The notes beneath the pieces were generated by a model. It had not been told where the DNA came from. It searched no databases and was given only the letters and a program-made list of their open reading frames with translations. Both the position numbers and the translations under genes were made by a program. DNA of 64,000 nt from PALSA-1196 sp036833805 (GTDB taxonomy: Bacteria; Pseudomonadota; Gammaproteobacteria; Steroidobacterales; Steroidobacteraceae): contig DAITPA010000003.1 of assembly GCA_036833805.1 (NCBI GenBank), forward strand, positions 1-64,000. The letters run 5' to 3'. Positions 1 to 11,271 of this stretch are shown one piece after another; the stretch's first letter is position 1, and the number at the start of each line of letters is the position of its first letter.

Positions 1-1677
1 CCCCAAGCCCGGCACCGTCTCGAGCACCGACTCGTTATAGCGGCGCGCGCGCCGCCGGCGGTGACCGCTGATCGCGAAGCGGTGCGCTTCATCGCGGATT
101 CTTTGTATGAGGCGCGAGGCGGGGGAATGCGGCTCGAGCAGGAGTGGCACATCCCCGCCGTGCACAAACAGTCGTTCCTGACCCGGGCGGCGCGCGGGGC
201 CCTTAGCGACGCCGATGAGCGTGACATCCTCGAACCCAAGCGGCACCAGCACCGAATGCACTTCGTTGATCTGCCCCAGGCCTCCATCGATCAGCAGGAG
301 ATCCGGCACGGGAAATTCCCCTTCACGGATGCGCGTATAGCGGCGCGTCAGCGCCTGGCGCAGTGCCGCGTAGTCATCCCCGGGCGTAACCCCTGTGATG
401 TTAAAACGCCGGTACTCCTTCTTAAGCGGTCCGTCGCGCCCGAACACGACACAGGAGGCCACCGTGCCCTCGCCGCCCGTGTGACTGATGTCAAAGCATT
501 CGATGCGCGCCGGCAGTTCCGGCAGATCAAGCTCCTGAGCCAGCGCCGTCAGCATCTCCTCGGCACCCTGGCGCTGCGCAAGGCGCATGCGCAGCGCCTG
601 GGTTGCGTTTTCTATGTTGAGCTCGAGCCAGCGTGCGCCCAGGCCGCGCGCCGGGCGGCGCACGTTCACGGTCCGCGCCGCCCGGGTTGCAAGCGCCTGC
701 GCGAGCGCCTGCGGGTCATCGAGCTCGGCGCTCACCAGAACCTCCGGCGGCGGTTCCTGCGTTGCGTAGTACTGCATGATGAACGACGTCAGGGCCTCGT
801 CAGGCTCGGCGAGCGCGCCACGCGGGAAATAGCTGGTGGTGCCAAGATTGCGCCCGCCCCTCACCAGCATAACGCTGATGGCGTATTCCCCCGGTTCGCC
901 CACGATGCACACGACATCAACATCGCGTTCATCGTCGGCGGTCACGATCTGCTGCGCCTGGATGCGCTTCAGCGCCGCGAGCTGATCGCGCAGCACGGCA
1001 GCACGCTCGAACTGCAGCCGCACGGCAGAGTCTTCCATGCGCGCCTGCAGGTCCGCGTTCACCTCGTCGTTGCGTCCATCTAGGACCTTTTCGGCGGCGT
1101 TGATGTCCTGCGCGTAGGCCTCTGGCGTGATGAGACGCACGCACGGCGCCGAGCAGCGTCCAATCTGGTGCTGCAGGCAGGGCCGGCTGCGATTGGCGAA
1201 GAAAGAGTCGCGGCAGTTGCGGATGCGAAACAGCTTTTGCAGCTGCTGCAAACTCTCCTTTACGGCGCCGGCGCTCGGGAAGGGACCAAAGTAGCGGCCC
1301 GGAAGATTACGCGCGCCGCGGTAGAAGGAGAGCCGCGGAAACTCATGATCAAGGCACAGGCGGATGTACGGAAAGCTCTTGTCATCACGCAGCACGACAT
1401 TGAAGCGCGGTTTGTGCGCCTTGATGAGGTTGAATTCGAGAAGCAGCGCCTCGGTCTCGGAATTCGTGACCGTGACTTCAATATCGGCGATCTGATGCAC
1501 GAGCGCCTGCACTTTTGGATTGACGTTGGCGGGGCTGAAATATGTGCCGACGCGATCCCGGAGGTTCTTCGCCTTGCCGACGTACAGCGGGCTGCCTTCG
1601 CCATCCAGCATCCGATAGACACCGGGGCGGCGCGGCAAGGCCGCCACAAATTCCTTGGCATCAAATTTACGAACCAT
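1..1677 (-). CDS. uvrC: UvrABC excision nuclease subunit C (partial, C-terminus cut by window edge)
   Basis: UvrC makes the two incisions beside a lesion in nucleotide excision repair after UvrA/UvrB loading. Translation from the ATG gives an N-terminal GIY-YIG nuclease domain (GVYRMLDGEGSPLYVGKAKN), then a cysteine-bearing stretch (CLQHQIGRCSAPC), a UVR-type segment and the RNase H-like C-terminal nuclease (CFDISHTGGEGTVASCVVF, DLLLIDGGLGQINE). It reaches the helix-hairpin-helix start (SVLETVPGLG) where the window ends, so about 50 residues are missing. The start codon overlaps the stop of the upstream uracil-DNA glycosylase gene by one base (TAATG), which suggests translational coupling. 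Identification is secure from several family blocks. Confidence 0.95.
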   Translation of the reverse strand, partial: MVRKFDAKEFVAALPRRPGVYRMLDGEGSPLYVGKAKNLRDRVGTYFSPANVNPKVQALVHQIADIEVTVTNSETEALLLEFNLIKAHKPRFNVVLRDDKSFPYIRLCLDHEFPRLSFYRGARNLPGRYFGPFPSAGAVKESLQQLQKLFRIRNCRDSFFANRSRPCLQHQIGRCSAPCVRLITPEAYAQDINAAEKVLDGRNDEVNADLQARMEDSAVRLQFERAAVLRDQLAALKRIQAQQIVTADDERDVDVVCIVGEPGEYAISVMLVRGGRNLGTTSYFPRGALAEPDEALTSFIMQYYATQEPPPEVLVSAELDDPQALAQALATRAARTVNVRRPARGLGARWLELNIENATQALRMRLAQRQGAEEMLTALAQELDLPELPARIECFDISHTGGEGTVASCVVFGRDGPLKKEYRRFNITGVTPGDDYAALRQALTRRYTRIREGEFPVPDLLLIDGGLGQINEVHSVLVPLGFEDVTLIGVAKGPARRPGQERLFVHGGDVPLLLEPHSPASRLIQRIRDEAHRFAISGHRRRRARRYNESVLETVPGLG

Positions 1678-2345
1678 TACCCGTTGAGTCCCGCCAACAC
1701 GCAGGCCCGCGCCACGACCTCCTTGAACATGAGCGTAGTCAGCCGGCGCGTCTGCGTGTTGTAGCGGCTGCAATGATACGAGTCGAGAAGCTGCCGCGTC
1801 CCGCCGAGCGCGTGCTCGCGCCCGTGTGCAAAGGCAAAGGCGCTTCTCTTGAGGCCGCAGGCCAAGAGCACCGAGTCATGCGCGATGCGGCCGAGCGCGA
1901 GGATCACCCGCACGCTGGGCAGTGCTTCGAGCTCGCTCATAAGGTAGCTGTTGCAGGAACGAATCTCCTCAGGCAACGGCTTGTTGCCGGGTGGCAGGCA
2001 TTTAACAGCGTTCGTAATGCGAGTGTTGACAAGCGTCAAGCCATCATCGACCGCGAGCGACGCCGGAGCGCTCGCAAGGCCGAGCTCATAGAGCGTCTCA
2101 TAGAGCAAAATGCCCGCAAAGTCGCCGGTGAAGGGGCGGCCGGTGCGATTCGCGCCGTGCAGTCCCGGAGCGAGCCCCACGAGCAAAATGCGCGGCGCAT
2201 TCGCTCCGAAGGGAGCCACAGGCCGCGACCAGTACGCGGGATGGCGTGCGCGAATGTCAGCCAAAAACGCCGCAAGCCGCGCGCAACGCACGCAGCTTGC
2301 GTCGTAGAGCTTGCTGCGACGGCGCACAGACGCGGGGGCGGCCAT
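1677..2345 (-). CDS. Uracil-DNA glycosylase, family 5 (UDGb-like)
   Basis: A 222-residue protein of the uracil-DNA glycosylase superfamily, which removes uracil or other deaminated bases from DNA at the start of base excision repair. The block GLAPGLHGANRTGRPFTGDF (about residues 57-76) is the family 4/5 active-site motif and lacks the Asp/Asn of family 1 enzymes, favouring family 5; the late motif ALGRIAH matches the region preceding the second active-site loop. It lies 14 bases after isocitrate lyase and overlaps uvrC by one base, so it is probably part of the same transcript. Pairing with uvrC puts base and nucleotide excision repair genes together. The exact substrate range cannot be read from the sequence. 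Confidence 0.85.
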   Translation of the reverse strand: MAAPASVRRRSKLYDASCVRCARLAAFLADIRARHPAYWSRPVAPFGANAPRILLVGLAPGLHGANRTGRPFTGDFAGILLYETLYELGLASAPASLAVDDGLTLVNTRITNAVKCLPPGNKPLPEEIRSCNSYLMSELEALPSVRVILALGRIAHDSVLLACGLKRSAFAFAHGREHALGGTRQLLDSYHCSRYNTQTRRLTTLMFKEVVARACVLAGLNG

Positions 2346-2359
2346 CGCCTGCTCGGCCT

Positions 2360-3646
<1,287 letters not shown>

Positions 3647-3671
3647 TGCCTGGGGCGCTCCTGTAGTTACG

Positions 3672-5276
3672 TCATTGCAGCAGTGGATAAGCCAGTACGG
3701 TCAGAAAATCAGCGCACGTTACGGCGCTTGTCATCTCATCAAGAATGCGCGTGGCGGAAAGATAGTGTCCGCGCGCGTAAGCCTCGCTCCCCAGCAGCGC
3801 TGCGAGCCGTTCATTCTCGCCCTGCAAAAGCGTACGGAACAGCTCGAGCGTCACTTTGCGGCCATCGTTGAGCACGCCGGCGCGGTGATGCACCCACTGC
3901 CAAATCTGCGCGCGGGAGATTTCGGCGGTCGCCGCGTCTTCCATCAGATTATTGATCGGTACGCAGCCATTACCGCCAAGCCAAGAAGCAAGATACTGCA
4001 AACTGACGCTCACATTGCTGCGAAGCCCCGCCGCGGTGATATCCCCGGTTGGCACGGTGAGAAGATCGGCGGCGCTCACTTGCACCTTCTCGCGCAGGCG
4101 ATGTAGCTGATTGGCAGACTGCATCACCCGATCGAAGACTTCACGCGCGATCGGCACGAGTCCCGGGTGCGCGACCCAGGTGCCATCATGCCCATCGGCC
4201 GCTTCGCGCTCCTTGTCGGCCCGCACCTTCTCGAGCGCCGCCTGGTTTGCGAGCCGGTCGCCCTTGATCGGAATCTGCGCGGCCATGCCGCCCATCGCAA
4301 ATGCGCCGCGACCATGGCAGGTCTTAATGCAAAGAAGGGAATAACAGCGCATGAAATGCGTCGTCATTTCGATTTGCTGGCGGTCGGGGAGGATGCTGTC
4401 GGGTCGCTGCGAGAAGAGCTTGATGAAGCTGAAGATGTAGTCCCAGCGCCCGCAATTCAGGCCCGTAATAAAGTCCTTGAGCTCCCACAGAATCTCGTCC
4501 ATCTCAAAGGCTGCAAGCAGCGTCTCGATCAGCACTGTGCAGCGAATCGTGCCGCGCGGCACGCCGAGAAAATCTTCTGAGAAGGCGAAAACTTCCGCCC
4601 AGAGTCGCGCCTCCAAGTGACTTTCCATCTTCGGCAGATAAAAGTACGCACCGCTGCCGCGCGCCACGAGCTCGCGCGCGTTGTGGAAGAAGTACAGACC
4701 AAAATCAACAAGCGCGCCCGGTACTTGATCTGCAGCTTGCGTCAAATGGCGCTCATAAAGGTGCCAGCCTCGCGGGCGCACGATGAGGACTGCGGTACTG
4801 CGGTTTAAGCGATAGACCTTGCCCTCGGGGCTCACGAATTCGATCTTGCGGCGCACCGCGTCGTAGAGATTCTGCTGACCGCCGATGATGTTCTCCCAGG
4901 TGGGAGACAGCGAGTCCTCGCAATCCGCCATGAATACCCGCGCGCCGGAATTCATGCCGTTGATGATCATCTTGCGGTCGGTGGGGCCGGTAATCTCGAC
5001 CCGGCGGTCGAGAAGATCGGAAGGGATCGCGGCGATGCGCCACGCGGATTCACGCAGCGCGCGTGTTGCGGGCAGAAAATCCGGTGCTTCGCCCGCTTGA
5101 ATGCGCAGTTTGCGCTCAGCGCGCGCGCCTAGAAGCTGCTGGACGCGGCCGCCAAATTGCTGCGTGAGCGCGCCCAAGAACTCGAGCGCTTCGCGCGACA
5201 GAATCCCTTGGCTGTCGACACGCGCCGGCGTTGCTACCCGGAGCGGTTCGGGCCGCCCCCTCGCGGCAGTATTCAC
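3672..5276 (-). CDS. aceB: Malate synthase A
   Basis: Condenses glyoxylate with acetyl-CoA to malate, completing the glyoxylate shunt. The conserved segments [38 protein letters not shown] and [20 protein letters not shown] identify the A isoform rather than the larger G isoform. A GTG start is preferred because an AGG Shine-Dalgarno-like motif (gaGGtccact) lies six bases upstream and the resulting 534 residues match E. coli AceB (533); a TTG 54 bases earlier has no visible ribosome site. The gene lies 70 bases after the DAHP synthase stop and directly precedes aceA. Confidence 0.95.
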   Translation of the reverse strand: MNTAARGRPEPLRVATPARVDSQGILSREALEFLGALTQQFGGRVQQLLGARAERKLRIQAGEAPDFLPATRALRESAWRIAAIPSDLLDRRVEITGPTDRKMIINGMNSGARVFMADCEDSLSPTWENIIGGQQNLYDAVRRKIEFVSPEGKVYRLNRSTAVLIVRPRGWHLYERHLTQAADQVPGALVDFGLYFFHNARELVARGSGAYFYLPKMESHLEARLWAEVFAFSEDFLGVPRGTIRCTVLIETLLAAFEMDEILWELKDFITGLNCGRWDYIFSFIKLFSQRPDSILPDRQQIEMTTHFMRCYSLLCIKTCHGRGAFAMGGMAAQIPIKGDRLANQAALEKVRADKEREAADGHDGTWVAHPGLVPIAREVFDRVMQSANQLHRLREKVQVSAADLLTVPTGDITAAGLRSNVSVSLQYLASWLGGNGCVPINNLMEDAATAEISRAQIWQWVHHRAGVLNDGRKVTLELFRTLLQGENERLAALLGSEAYARGHYLSATRILDEMTSAVTCADFLTVLAYPLLQ

Positions 5277-5346
5277 AGTGGACCTCGGTGTGAGCGCGGC
5301 AGAATACCGGCGCGGCGACGCCCCGTGCAAGGCAAGCTCGCGCGCA

Positions 5347-6726
5347 CTAACGCGCGCGGCGCCGATCGGCGCGTCTGTTCTGACTGTGCTCGGCGATCAG
5401 CAACGCCAATTCGAGCGCCTGCTCATGATTCAAGCGTGGATCGACCGTCGAACGATAGGCGCGCTGCAGATCACCATCGGTGAGACCGCGTGCACCGCCG
5501 GTGCATTCCGTCACGTCATCCCCGGTCAACTCGATGTGCACACCGCCCAGGTAGGACCCGGTTTCGCTGTGGATTCGAAACGCGCTCTCAAGCTCGCCCA
5601 GAATATTCTCGAAGCGGCGGGTCTTAAGCCCGCCGGTGCTGGTTTCGGTGTTGCCATGCATCGGGTCGCATACCCACAGCACCGTCTGCCCGGTCTGGCG
5701 CACGGCATCGATTGCGCGCGGCAGCGCCTTCTCAATCTCCTTCACGCCGAAGCGGTGAATAAGGGTCAAGCGCCCCGGCTGATTGTGCGGATTCAAGGTC
5801 GTGACGAGACCCTGCAGCCAGCCCGAATCCATGGCTACGCCGATTTTCACAGCGACCGGATTGGAAATGCCACGGAAGTACTCAACGTGTGCGCCGTCCA
5901 GCTGTGCGGTGCGCATGCCAATCCATGGCAGGTGGGTGGAGAGGTTGTACCAGCGCTGTTGGCGCGGGATAAAGCGCGTCTGCGCCTGCTCGTACAGCAG
6001 GTGCAGACCTTCGTGACTTGCGTAGAAATCCGCGTGTGTCGTTTCGTGCACCGCACGGCCGCTGATGCCTTCAAGAAAATCCAGAGAATCAGAGATTGAG
6101 TCGGCGATGCCGTGGTAGGCGTCCTTCAGGGGCGAATGCTTGACGAAGCCCAGATCCCAGTACTCCGGATGGTGCAGATCGGCAAAGCCGCCCGCCACCA
6201 GCGCACGCACAAAATTCAAGGTAAGCGCCGCGCGCTCGTAGCCGCGCAGCAGAAGCTGCGGATCGGCCGCGCGCGCCTCGGGGGTAAATTCCTGCCGATT
6301 TACAAGGTCGCCGCGAAAGCTCGGCAGCGTCACCCCGTCATGCGTCTCGGTGTCGGCGGAGCGTGGTTTCGCATACTGGCCGGCCATCCGGCCGAGCCGG
6401 ATGATGGGTTTCTTCAAGCCGTGCAGCAGCACAAGGCTCATCTGCAGCAAAATCTTCAGCTGCTTCGCGATCCGGTCCGACTCGCAGTCGGCGAAGGTTT
6501 CCGCACAATCGCCTCCCTGTAGGAGAAATGCCTGTCCGCGCTGCGCGCTCGCGAGGCGCTCAGTGAGCGCGTCAACCTCCCACGACACGACGATCGGCGG
6601 CAGCCGTGATAGCTGCGCGATCACGCGCTCGAGCGCGACCGGATCCACGTAGGTCGGTTGTTGCTGTGCGGGCTTCGTCTGCCAACTGGCCGCATGCCAG
6701 GGCAGCGTTTGGGGTGAACGCATCAT
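5347..6726 (-). CDS. 3-deoxy-7-phosphoheptulonate (DAHP) synthase, class II
   Basis: Catalyses the first step of the shikimate pathway, from phosphoenolpyruvate and erythrose 4-phosphate. It is the class II (plant/mycobacterial AroG-like) type: LLQGGDCAETFADC, KPIIRLGRMAGQYAKPRS, HHPEYWDLGFV, WIGMRTAQLDGAHVEYFRGI and WVCDPMHGNTETS are its hallmark blocks. The ATG chosen gives about 460 residues, typical for the class; a second ATG follows immediately and an ATG 15 bases upstream is also possible, none with a strong ribosome site. It is the first gene of the minus-strand run leading into aceB, aceA, udg and uvrC, and its start faces the lysine-catabolic pair across about 120 bases. Confidence 0.95.
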   Translation of the reverse strand: MMRSPQTLPWHAASWQTKPAQQQPTYVDPVALERVIAQLSRLPPIVVSWEVDALTERLASAQRGQAFLLQGGDCAETFADCESDRIAKQLKILLQMSLVLLHGLKKPIIRLGRMAGQYAKPRSADTETHDGVTLPSFRGDLVNRQEFTPEARAADPQLLLRGYERAALTLNFVRALVAGGFADLHHPEYWDLGFVKHSPLKDAYHGIADSISDSLDFLEGISGRAVHETTHADFYASHEGLHLLYEQAQTRFIPRQQRWYNLSTHLPWIGMRTAQLDGAHVEYFRGISNPVAVKIGVAMDSGWLQGLVTTLNPHNQPGRLTLIHRFGVKEIEKALPRAIDAVRQTGQTVLWVCDPMHGNTETSTGGLKTRRFENILGELESAFRIHSETGSYLGGVHIELTGDDVTECTGGARGLTDGDLQRAYRSTVDPRLNHEQALELALLIAEHSQNRRADRRRAR

Positions 6727-6845
6727 TGCGATGCTACACATTTCGCACGTAGCGCCCAACTTTCCTTCCGGACTGGCGCAGCCGGGACTTGGGATGCAGA
6801 ATGCGCGCCGTTCCGCGTAGCGACGATAGAGTTGTGAGGCTTGGC

Positions 6846-8021
6846 ATGCATCGCGTACTGATTCTCGGCGCTGGTAAGATCGGCGCACTTATCTCCGGAT
6901 TGCTAGCAGAATCCGGTAGTTACAGTGTTTTCCTCGGCGACATCAACGGTACGACCGCAAAAGCCGTGGTGCGCGCGCACGGCGGTGCGAACCTAACAGG
7001 TGTTGCACTCGACGCAAGCGACACGGCGGCGCTCAGGCGCCACCTTGCCGCAGAGCCTGTCGAAGCCGTGGTCTCGAGCCTACCGTACTACTGCAATGTC
7101 GAAGTCGCCGAAGCCGCGCGCGCCGCAGGCGCTCACTACTTCGATCTCACCGAAGACGTGGAAGTCACCCGCGCGGTCATCCGTATCGCCCACGGGGCCT
7201 CCCGGGCCTTCGTGCCGCAATGCGGCCTCGCGCCGGGGTTTATCAGCATCGCGGCGAATGAGCTCATGAGTCACTTCGACAAGTTGCGCGCTGTGAAGCT
7301 CAGGGTCGGAGCCCTGCCCCAGCACCCGAACAATGTTTTGAAGTATTCGCTGACCTGGTCGACGGAGGGTCTCATCAATGAGTACGGCAACCCCTGTCAG
7401 GCGATCGCTGATGGCCGCACTCTGGAAGTTTCGCCGCTCGAAGGGCTCGAAGAGATCGAGATCGACGGCACCTTATATGAGGCCTTCAATACCTCCGGAG
7501 GCCTGGGCTCGCTTGCCGAAAGTCACGGCGCGCGTTGCGAATCGATGAACTACAAGACGATTCGCTATCCGGGCCACTGTGCACAGATGCGCCTCCTGAT
7601 GAATGATCTGAAGCTCAATCAAGACCGCAAGACCTTGAAGCACGTGCTCGAGAACGCGGTGCCGCAGACGCTGCAGGATGTTGTCATCGTCTATGCAGCC
7701 GTGACCGGCACACAGGACGGTGAGTTGCGCGAGGAGAACTACGTCAACAAGGTCTATCCGCAGGTGATCGCCGGTCGACTCTGGTCCGCGATTCAGGTCA
7801 CGACTGCCGCCGGCATCACGGCCGTCGTCGACCTTGTGCTGCAGCATCCTGAGAAGTATCAGGGCTTCGTCGCGCAGGAGAAGTTCGGCATGCCCGATAT
7901 TCTCAACAATCGCTTCGGCCGCCACTACGCGCAGGGCGGAACCAAGGATTTGTCCGCGGAAGTTGTGGTCTCCGGCAAAGCGGGCCGCCAGCGCAGACTG
8001 ACACCGGCGACCGCACGATGA
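6846..8021 (+). CDS. Saccharopine dehydrogenase family protein, probable L-lysine 6-dehydrogenase or saccharopine dehydrogenase
   Basis: A 391-residue NAD(P)-dependent oxidoreductase with an N-terminal Rossmann fold ([15 protein letters not shown]) and the saccharopine-reductase catalytic domain ([34 protein letters not shown]). The segment [11 protein letters not shown] followed by YKTIRYPGH resembles bacterial L-lysine 6-dehydrogenases as I remember them, which oxidise lysine directly to 2-aminoadipate 6-semialdehyde; a LYS9-type saccharopine dehydrogenase is the alternative. The stop overlaps the start of an ALDH7-type dehydrogenase by four bases (ATGA), and that partner uses exactly this semialdehyde. 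The internal ATG is chosen because the Rossmann motif begins immediately after it. Confidence 0.8.
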   Translation: MHRVLILGAGKIGALISGLLAESGSYSVFLGDINGTTAKAVVRAHGGANLTGVALDASDTAALRRHLAAEPVEAVVSSLPYYCNVEVAEAARAAGAHYFDLTEDVEVTRAVIRIAHGASRAFVPQCGLAPGFISIAANELMSHFDKLRAVKLRVGALPQHPNNVLKYSLTWSTEGLINEYGNPCQAIADGRTLEVSPLEGLEEIEIDGTLYEAFNTSGGLGSLAESHGARCESMNYKTIRYPGHCAQMRLLMNDLKLNQDRKTLKHVLENAVPQTLQDVVIVYAAVTGTQDGELREENYVNKVYPQVIAGRLWSAIQVTTAAGITAVVDLVLQHPEKYQGFVAQEKFGMPDILNNRFGRHYAQGGTKDLSAEVVVSGKAGRQRRLTPATAR

Positions 8022-9556
8022 CTGCCATCGACGCATCCGCGCTCCTTGCTCGCTTGGAGCTCAATCGCGTCCATCCGGGCGCCTGGTCGGGCGCGCGCGG
8101 CTGGTCGCATGCCACCGAAGGCACGGAGCTGGCGGTGAAAAACCCTACGACGGGGGAGACCATCGCCACCGTGCGCGCGGCGAGCGCCGCGGACTACGAA
8201 GAGCTCATGCGCTCGGCCTGCACCGCGGCCGCCGACTGGCGGCAGGTGCCGGCGCCCAAACGAGGCGAGGCGGTGCGGCTCCTCGGCGCGGCGCTGCGGG
8301 CGAGTAAGACGGACCTGGGAACACTGGTGTCGCTGGAGAACGGCAAGATCCTCGCGGAGGGCCTGGGCGAGGTGCAGGAGATGATCGATATCTGCGACTT
8401 CGCCGTCGGCCAGTCGCGCATGCTCTACGGCCTCACCATGCATTCGGAGCGCGCGCAGCACCGCATGTACGAGCAATGGCACCCGCTCGGCGTCGTCGGC
8501 ATCATTTCGGCGTTCAACTTTCCGGTCGCCGTGTGGGCATGGAACGCATGCCTTGCGGTCATCTGTGGCAACGTTGCCGTGTGGAAGCCTTCGCCCAAAA
8601 CGCCGCTCACGGCGCTTGCGGTGCAGCAGCTGTGCAATCGAATCATGAAAGATGCGCGCCTGCCGCCCATCTTTCAGGTTTTCATTGATGCCGGAACCGA
8701 GCTTGCGAGCCGCTTTGTCGATGATCGGCGCGTTGCGCTCGTGTCATTCACGGGTTCGACTGCCGTCGGGCGCCAGGTCGGCGAGCGCGTCGCGCGGCGT
8801 TTGGGCAAGAGTTTGCTCGAGCTCGGTGGCAATAATGCCGTCATTGTCGATGACACGGCGAATCTTGATCTTGCCGTGCCGGCCATCGTCTTCGGGGCAG
8901 CCGGCACGGCGGGACAGCGCTGCACCTCGACACGGCGTGTGCTGGTGCACACGAGCCGCTCCGCCGAGCTTGAAAAACGCTTGGTACATGCCTACGGACA
9001 GATCCGCATCGGCGACCCGCTCGAAGCCGGCACACTCATGGGACCGCTCATTGACGCCCGCGCGGTCGAGCAGTATCGCTCCGCGATCGCCGCGGCGCGC
9101 GCGGCGGGCGCTGATCTCCTATACGGCGGCAAGGTGCTCGCAGGCCCGGGCAACTTCGTGGAGCCTACCCTCTTTCGGGCGCGCAACGATTGGCCGATCG
9201 TACAGACGGAGACTTTTGCGCCCATCCTGTACGTGATTCCCGTGCAATCGCTCGACGAGGCCATCGCATTGCAGAATGCCTCCGCCCACGGCCTATCCGC
9301 AGCGCTCTTCACCGACCGGCTGCAGCATGCGGAACGGTATCTATCCGCGGCCGGCAGCGACTGCGGCATCGCGAACATCAACTTGGGCACATCCGGCGCG
9401 GAGATCGGCGGCGCGTTCGGCGGTGAGAAGGACACGGGCGGCGGCCGGGAATCGGGCTCCGATGCATGGAGGGCCTACATGCGGCGCCAAACAAATACAA
9501 TTAATTGGAGCCGCGAACTGCCGCTTGCTCAGGGCATCGAGTTCAAAGTCTCCTGA
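8018..9556 (+). CDS. amaB: 2-aminoadipate 6-semialdehyde / L-piperidine-6-carboxylate dehydrogenase (ALDH7 family)
   Basis: Oxidises the lysine-derived semialdehyde (in equilibrium with piperideine-6-carboxylate) to 2-aminoadipate with NAD(P)+. The 512-residue protein has the aldehyde dehydrogenase blocks [39 protein letters not shown] (general base Glu) and [10 protein letters not shown] (nucleophilic Cys). The C-terminal [17 protein letters not shown] and the motif MYEQWHPLG are typical of the ALDH7/antiquitin branch and set it apart from generic ALDHs. It is translationally coupled to the upstream lysine or saccharopine dehydrogenase. The gene symbol follows Pseudomonas usage. Confidence 0.88.
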   Translation: MTAIDASALLARLELNRVHPGAWSGARGWSHATEGTELAVKNPTTGETIATVRAASAADYEELMRSACTAAADWRQVPAPKRGEAVRLLGAALRASKTDLGTLVSLENGKILAEGLGEVQEMIDICDFAVGQSRMLYGLTMHSERAQHRMYEQWHPLGVVGIISAFNFPVAVWAWNACLAVICGNVAVWKPSPKTPLTALAVQQLCNRIMKDARLPPIFQVFIDAGTELASRFVDDRRVALVSFTGSTAVGRQVGERVARRLGKSLLELGGNNAVIVDDTANLDLAVPAIVFGAAGTAGQRCTSTRRVLVHTSRSAELEKRLVHAYGQIRIGDPLEAGTLMGPLIDARAVEQYRSAIAAARAAGADLLYGGKVLAGPGNFVEPTLFRARNDWPIVQTETFAPILYVIPVQSLDEAIALQNASAHGLSAALFTDRLQHAERYLSAAGSDCGIANINLGTSGAEIGGAFGGEKDTGGGRESGSDAWRAYMRRQTNTINWSRELPLAQGIEFKVS

Positions 9557-9750
9557 AGGGCATAAAATGTACGGCGAAGCCCCAGCACCGCACGCTGCTG
9601 CGCAATTTTCACACGGAGAGGGTATCGGGCTTTCAAGCGTGAAACGTCTGTGTGAGCTCCTCAAGGCGACGCTGGAACTGGCAAGCCGCGACCTCGGCAC
9701 AACCTCTCGAGTGTCACGGCCGCAGAGGTATTCCTCGTAGCGAATCCCTC

Positions 9751-9775
9751 GAGGGCGCGCCAACGCGCGCTCCTC
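9751..9775. terminator. Candidate bidirectional hairpin between amaB and mazG
   Basis: The bases gagggcgcgc, a caac loop, then gcgcgctcctc can form a stem of ten pairs with a one-base bulge. It lies in the 217-base gap between two convergent genes and touches the mazG stop codon. No T-run follows on the plus strand, so intrinsic termination is uncertain. Apart from this I see nothing recognisable in the gap. Confidence 0.4.
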
Positions 9776-10622
9776 AGGATTTCTGAACCTGCGCGAGGGC
9801 CTGTTTTGATTCGCACCACAGTGCCTCCCACGCATCAGCCGTGAGCGTCTGCAGATTGAGGTTGCGATCGCGCGCAAGAGCCTCCATGCGGCGAAACCGT
9901 GCGGCAAATTTTTGATTGGCGCGGCGCAGCGCCGCTTCCGGATCGATGCGCAGGTGCCGGCCCCAGTTGACGAGGGCGAATAGTAGGTCGCCGTACTCCT
10001 CGACCACTTCGCCAGTGGGCGCCGGCGCTTCGGCGTCAGTGACAATACCTCCCTCGAGCGCGGCATCGAGCTCCGCAAGCTCCTCAATGACTTTGGGACG
10101 CACGTCGGCTGCTGTTCTCCAATCGAATCCGACGCGCGCGGCTCGCCGGCCGAGCTTCGCGGCTCGCGTGAGTGCCGGCAGGGCCAGCGGAACGTCCACC
10201 AAGGCGCCCGCCTCCTCGTCCCCTTTCTTGGAAAGTGCACGTTCACGCGCCTTCTGCTCTTCCCACAGCGTCTCGAGTGCCGGACCGTCGAGAGGCTGCG
10301 GCTCTGAACTGAAGACATGTGGGTGGCGGCGCACGAGCTTGTCGTGGATGGACGCCGCGACGAGCGCAAAATCGAAATAGCCGCGCTCCTCGGCCACGCG
10401 GGCGTGAAACACCACCTGAAACAGGAGATCGCCGAGCTCATCCCGCAGGGCAACTACGTCGTCGCGTTCGATCGCGTCGGCAACCTCGTAGGCCTCTTCA
10501 ATCGTGTAAGGAGCGATGCTGCGAAAGTCCTGTGCAAGATCCCAGCGGCACCCCGTAAGCGGATCGCGCAGACGCGCCATGACACCAAGAAGGGCGGTCA
10601 ACGCCGATTCGGCGCGGCTCAT
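9774..10622 (-). CDS. mazG: Nucleoside triphosphate pyrophosphohydrolase MazG
   Basis: Hydrolyses nucleoside triphosphates to monophosphates and pyrophosphate, a house-cleaning and stringent-response modulating role. The 282-residue protein contains two MazG domains: the first has CRWDLAQDFRSIAPYTIEEA followed by EVADAIERDD and RDELGDLLFQVVFHA, and the second has KVIEELAELDAAL and EEYGDLLFALVNWGRHL; these supply the metal-binding EExxE/D and ExxD motifs. Length matches the E. coli family (263). The start overlaps the stop of the Nudix gene upstream by four bases, so both nucleotide-sanitising enzymes are probably made from one message. Confidence 0.95.
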   Translation of the reverse strand: MSRAESALTALLGVMARLRDPLTGCRWDLAQDFRSIAPYTIEEAYEVADAIERDDVVALRDELGDLLFQVVFHARVAEERGYFDFALVAASIHDKLVRRHPHVFSSEPQPLDGPALETLWEEQKARERALSKKGDEEAGALVDVPLALPALTRAAKLGRRAARVGFDWRTAADVRPKVIEELAELDAALEGGIVTDAEAPAPTGEVVEEYGDLLFALVNWGRHLRIDPEAALRRANQKFAARFRRMEALARDRNLNLQTLTADAWEALWCESKQALAQVQKS

Positions 10623-11266
10623 GGGAGAGCTTCACCCGTGCAAAGCCGATACAAGGTGATCAGCATGCCCGCCGTCGCACCCCAAATATTGTGCGCGCCG
10701 AAAGGAATGTCGCACAGCTCGAATTCCGCGGCGCCGTCCGCCAGGCGCCGCCGGCGCTTTCGATGGTTGGCCGGCTCGAAGACGTAACTTAAGGGCACTT
10801 CGAAGCTGCCCTGCACTTCCTCCGATGCCAGCAAGAGCTCAAAACCCGAGCGCACGAAGCCCACCACCGGTGTCACGCGAAAGCCGCTAAGGAGCACATG
10901 ATCCGGAAGATAGCCCACGACCGAGACGAAGCGCGCGTCGAGCCCGACCTCCTCGCGCGCCTCGCGCAGTGCTGCCTCAAGTGGGCTCTCGTTGGCCTCG
11001 AGCCGCCCACCCGGAAAGGAAATTTGCCCCGCATGACTCTTGAGCTCGACCGCGCGCTGTGTCAACAGCACCGAGAGCTCCCCAGCGCGCTCGACGAGCG
11101 GCACAAGCACGGCCGCCGCAGTAAGCGTCTCGGGAAGAAAGCGTTCATAGGCACGCGTCTGTTCGCGCGACAAGCCTGGCAGCAGCCAGTCCGCGGCCGC
11201 GTGTCGCGGCTCGCTGCCCGCAAGGCGCTCGGTGATTCGTGCCTTCCAATCGATCGCGGCTATCAA
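10619..11266 (-). CDS. nudL: Nudix hydrolase, CoA pyrophosphatase type (NudL/YeaB)
   Basis: A 215-residue Nudix protein. GQISFPGGRLEANESPLEAALREAREEVG contains the Nudix box (shown here in shortened form: GGRLE ... REAREEVG), and the preceding LLTQRAVELKSHAGQISFPG matches the UPF0035/CoA-pyrophosphatase signature that precedes the box in NudL/PCD1 proteins. These split CoA and derivatives into phosphopantetheine and 3',5'-ADP. The start appears to be TTG, six bases after the fumC stop, so the gene probably belongs to a fumC-nudL-mazG transcript. A later start cannot be excluded. Confidence 0.88.
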   Translation of the reverse strand: MIAAIDWKARITERLAGSEPRHAAADWLLPGLSREQTRAYERFLPETLTAAAVLVPLVERAGELSVLLTQRAVELKSHAGQISFPGGRLEANESPLEAALREAREEVGLDARFVSVVGYLPDHVLLSGFRVTPVVGFVRSGFELLLASEEVQGSFEVPLSYVFEPANHRKRRRRLADGAAEFELCDIPFGAHNIWGATAGMLITLYRLCTGEALP

Positions 11267-11271
11267 AGCCT

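Noticed and set aside
61..1083. Plus-strand frame opposite uvrC
   Set aside because: UvrC is continuous on the minus strand with all its motifs; the frame has no recognisable protein features.
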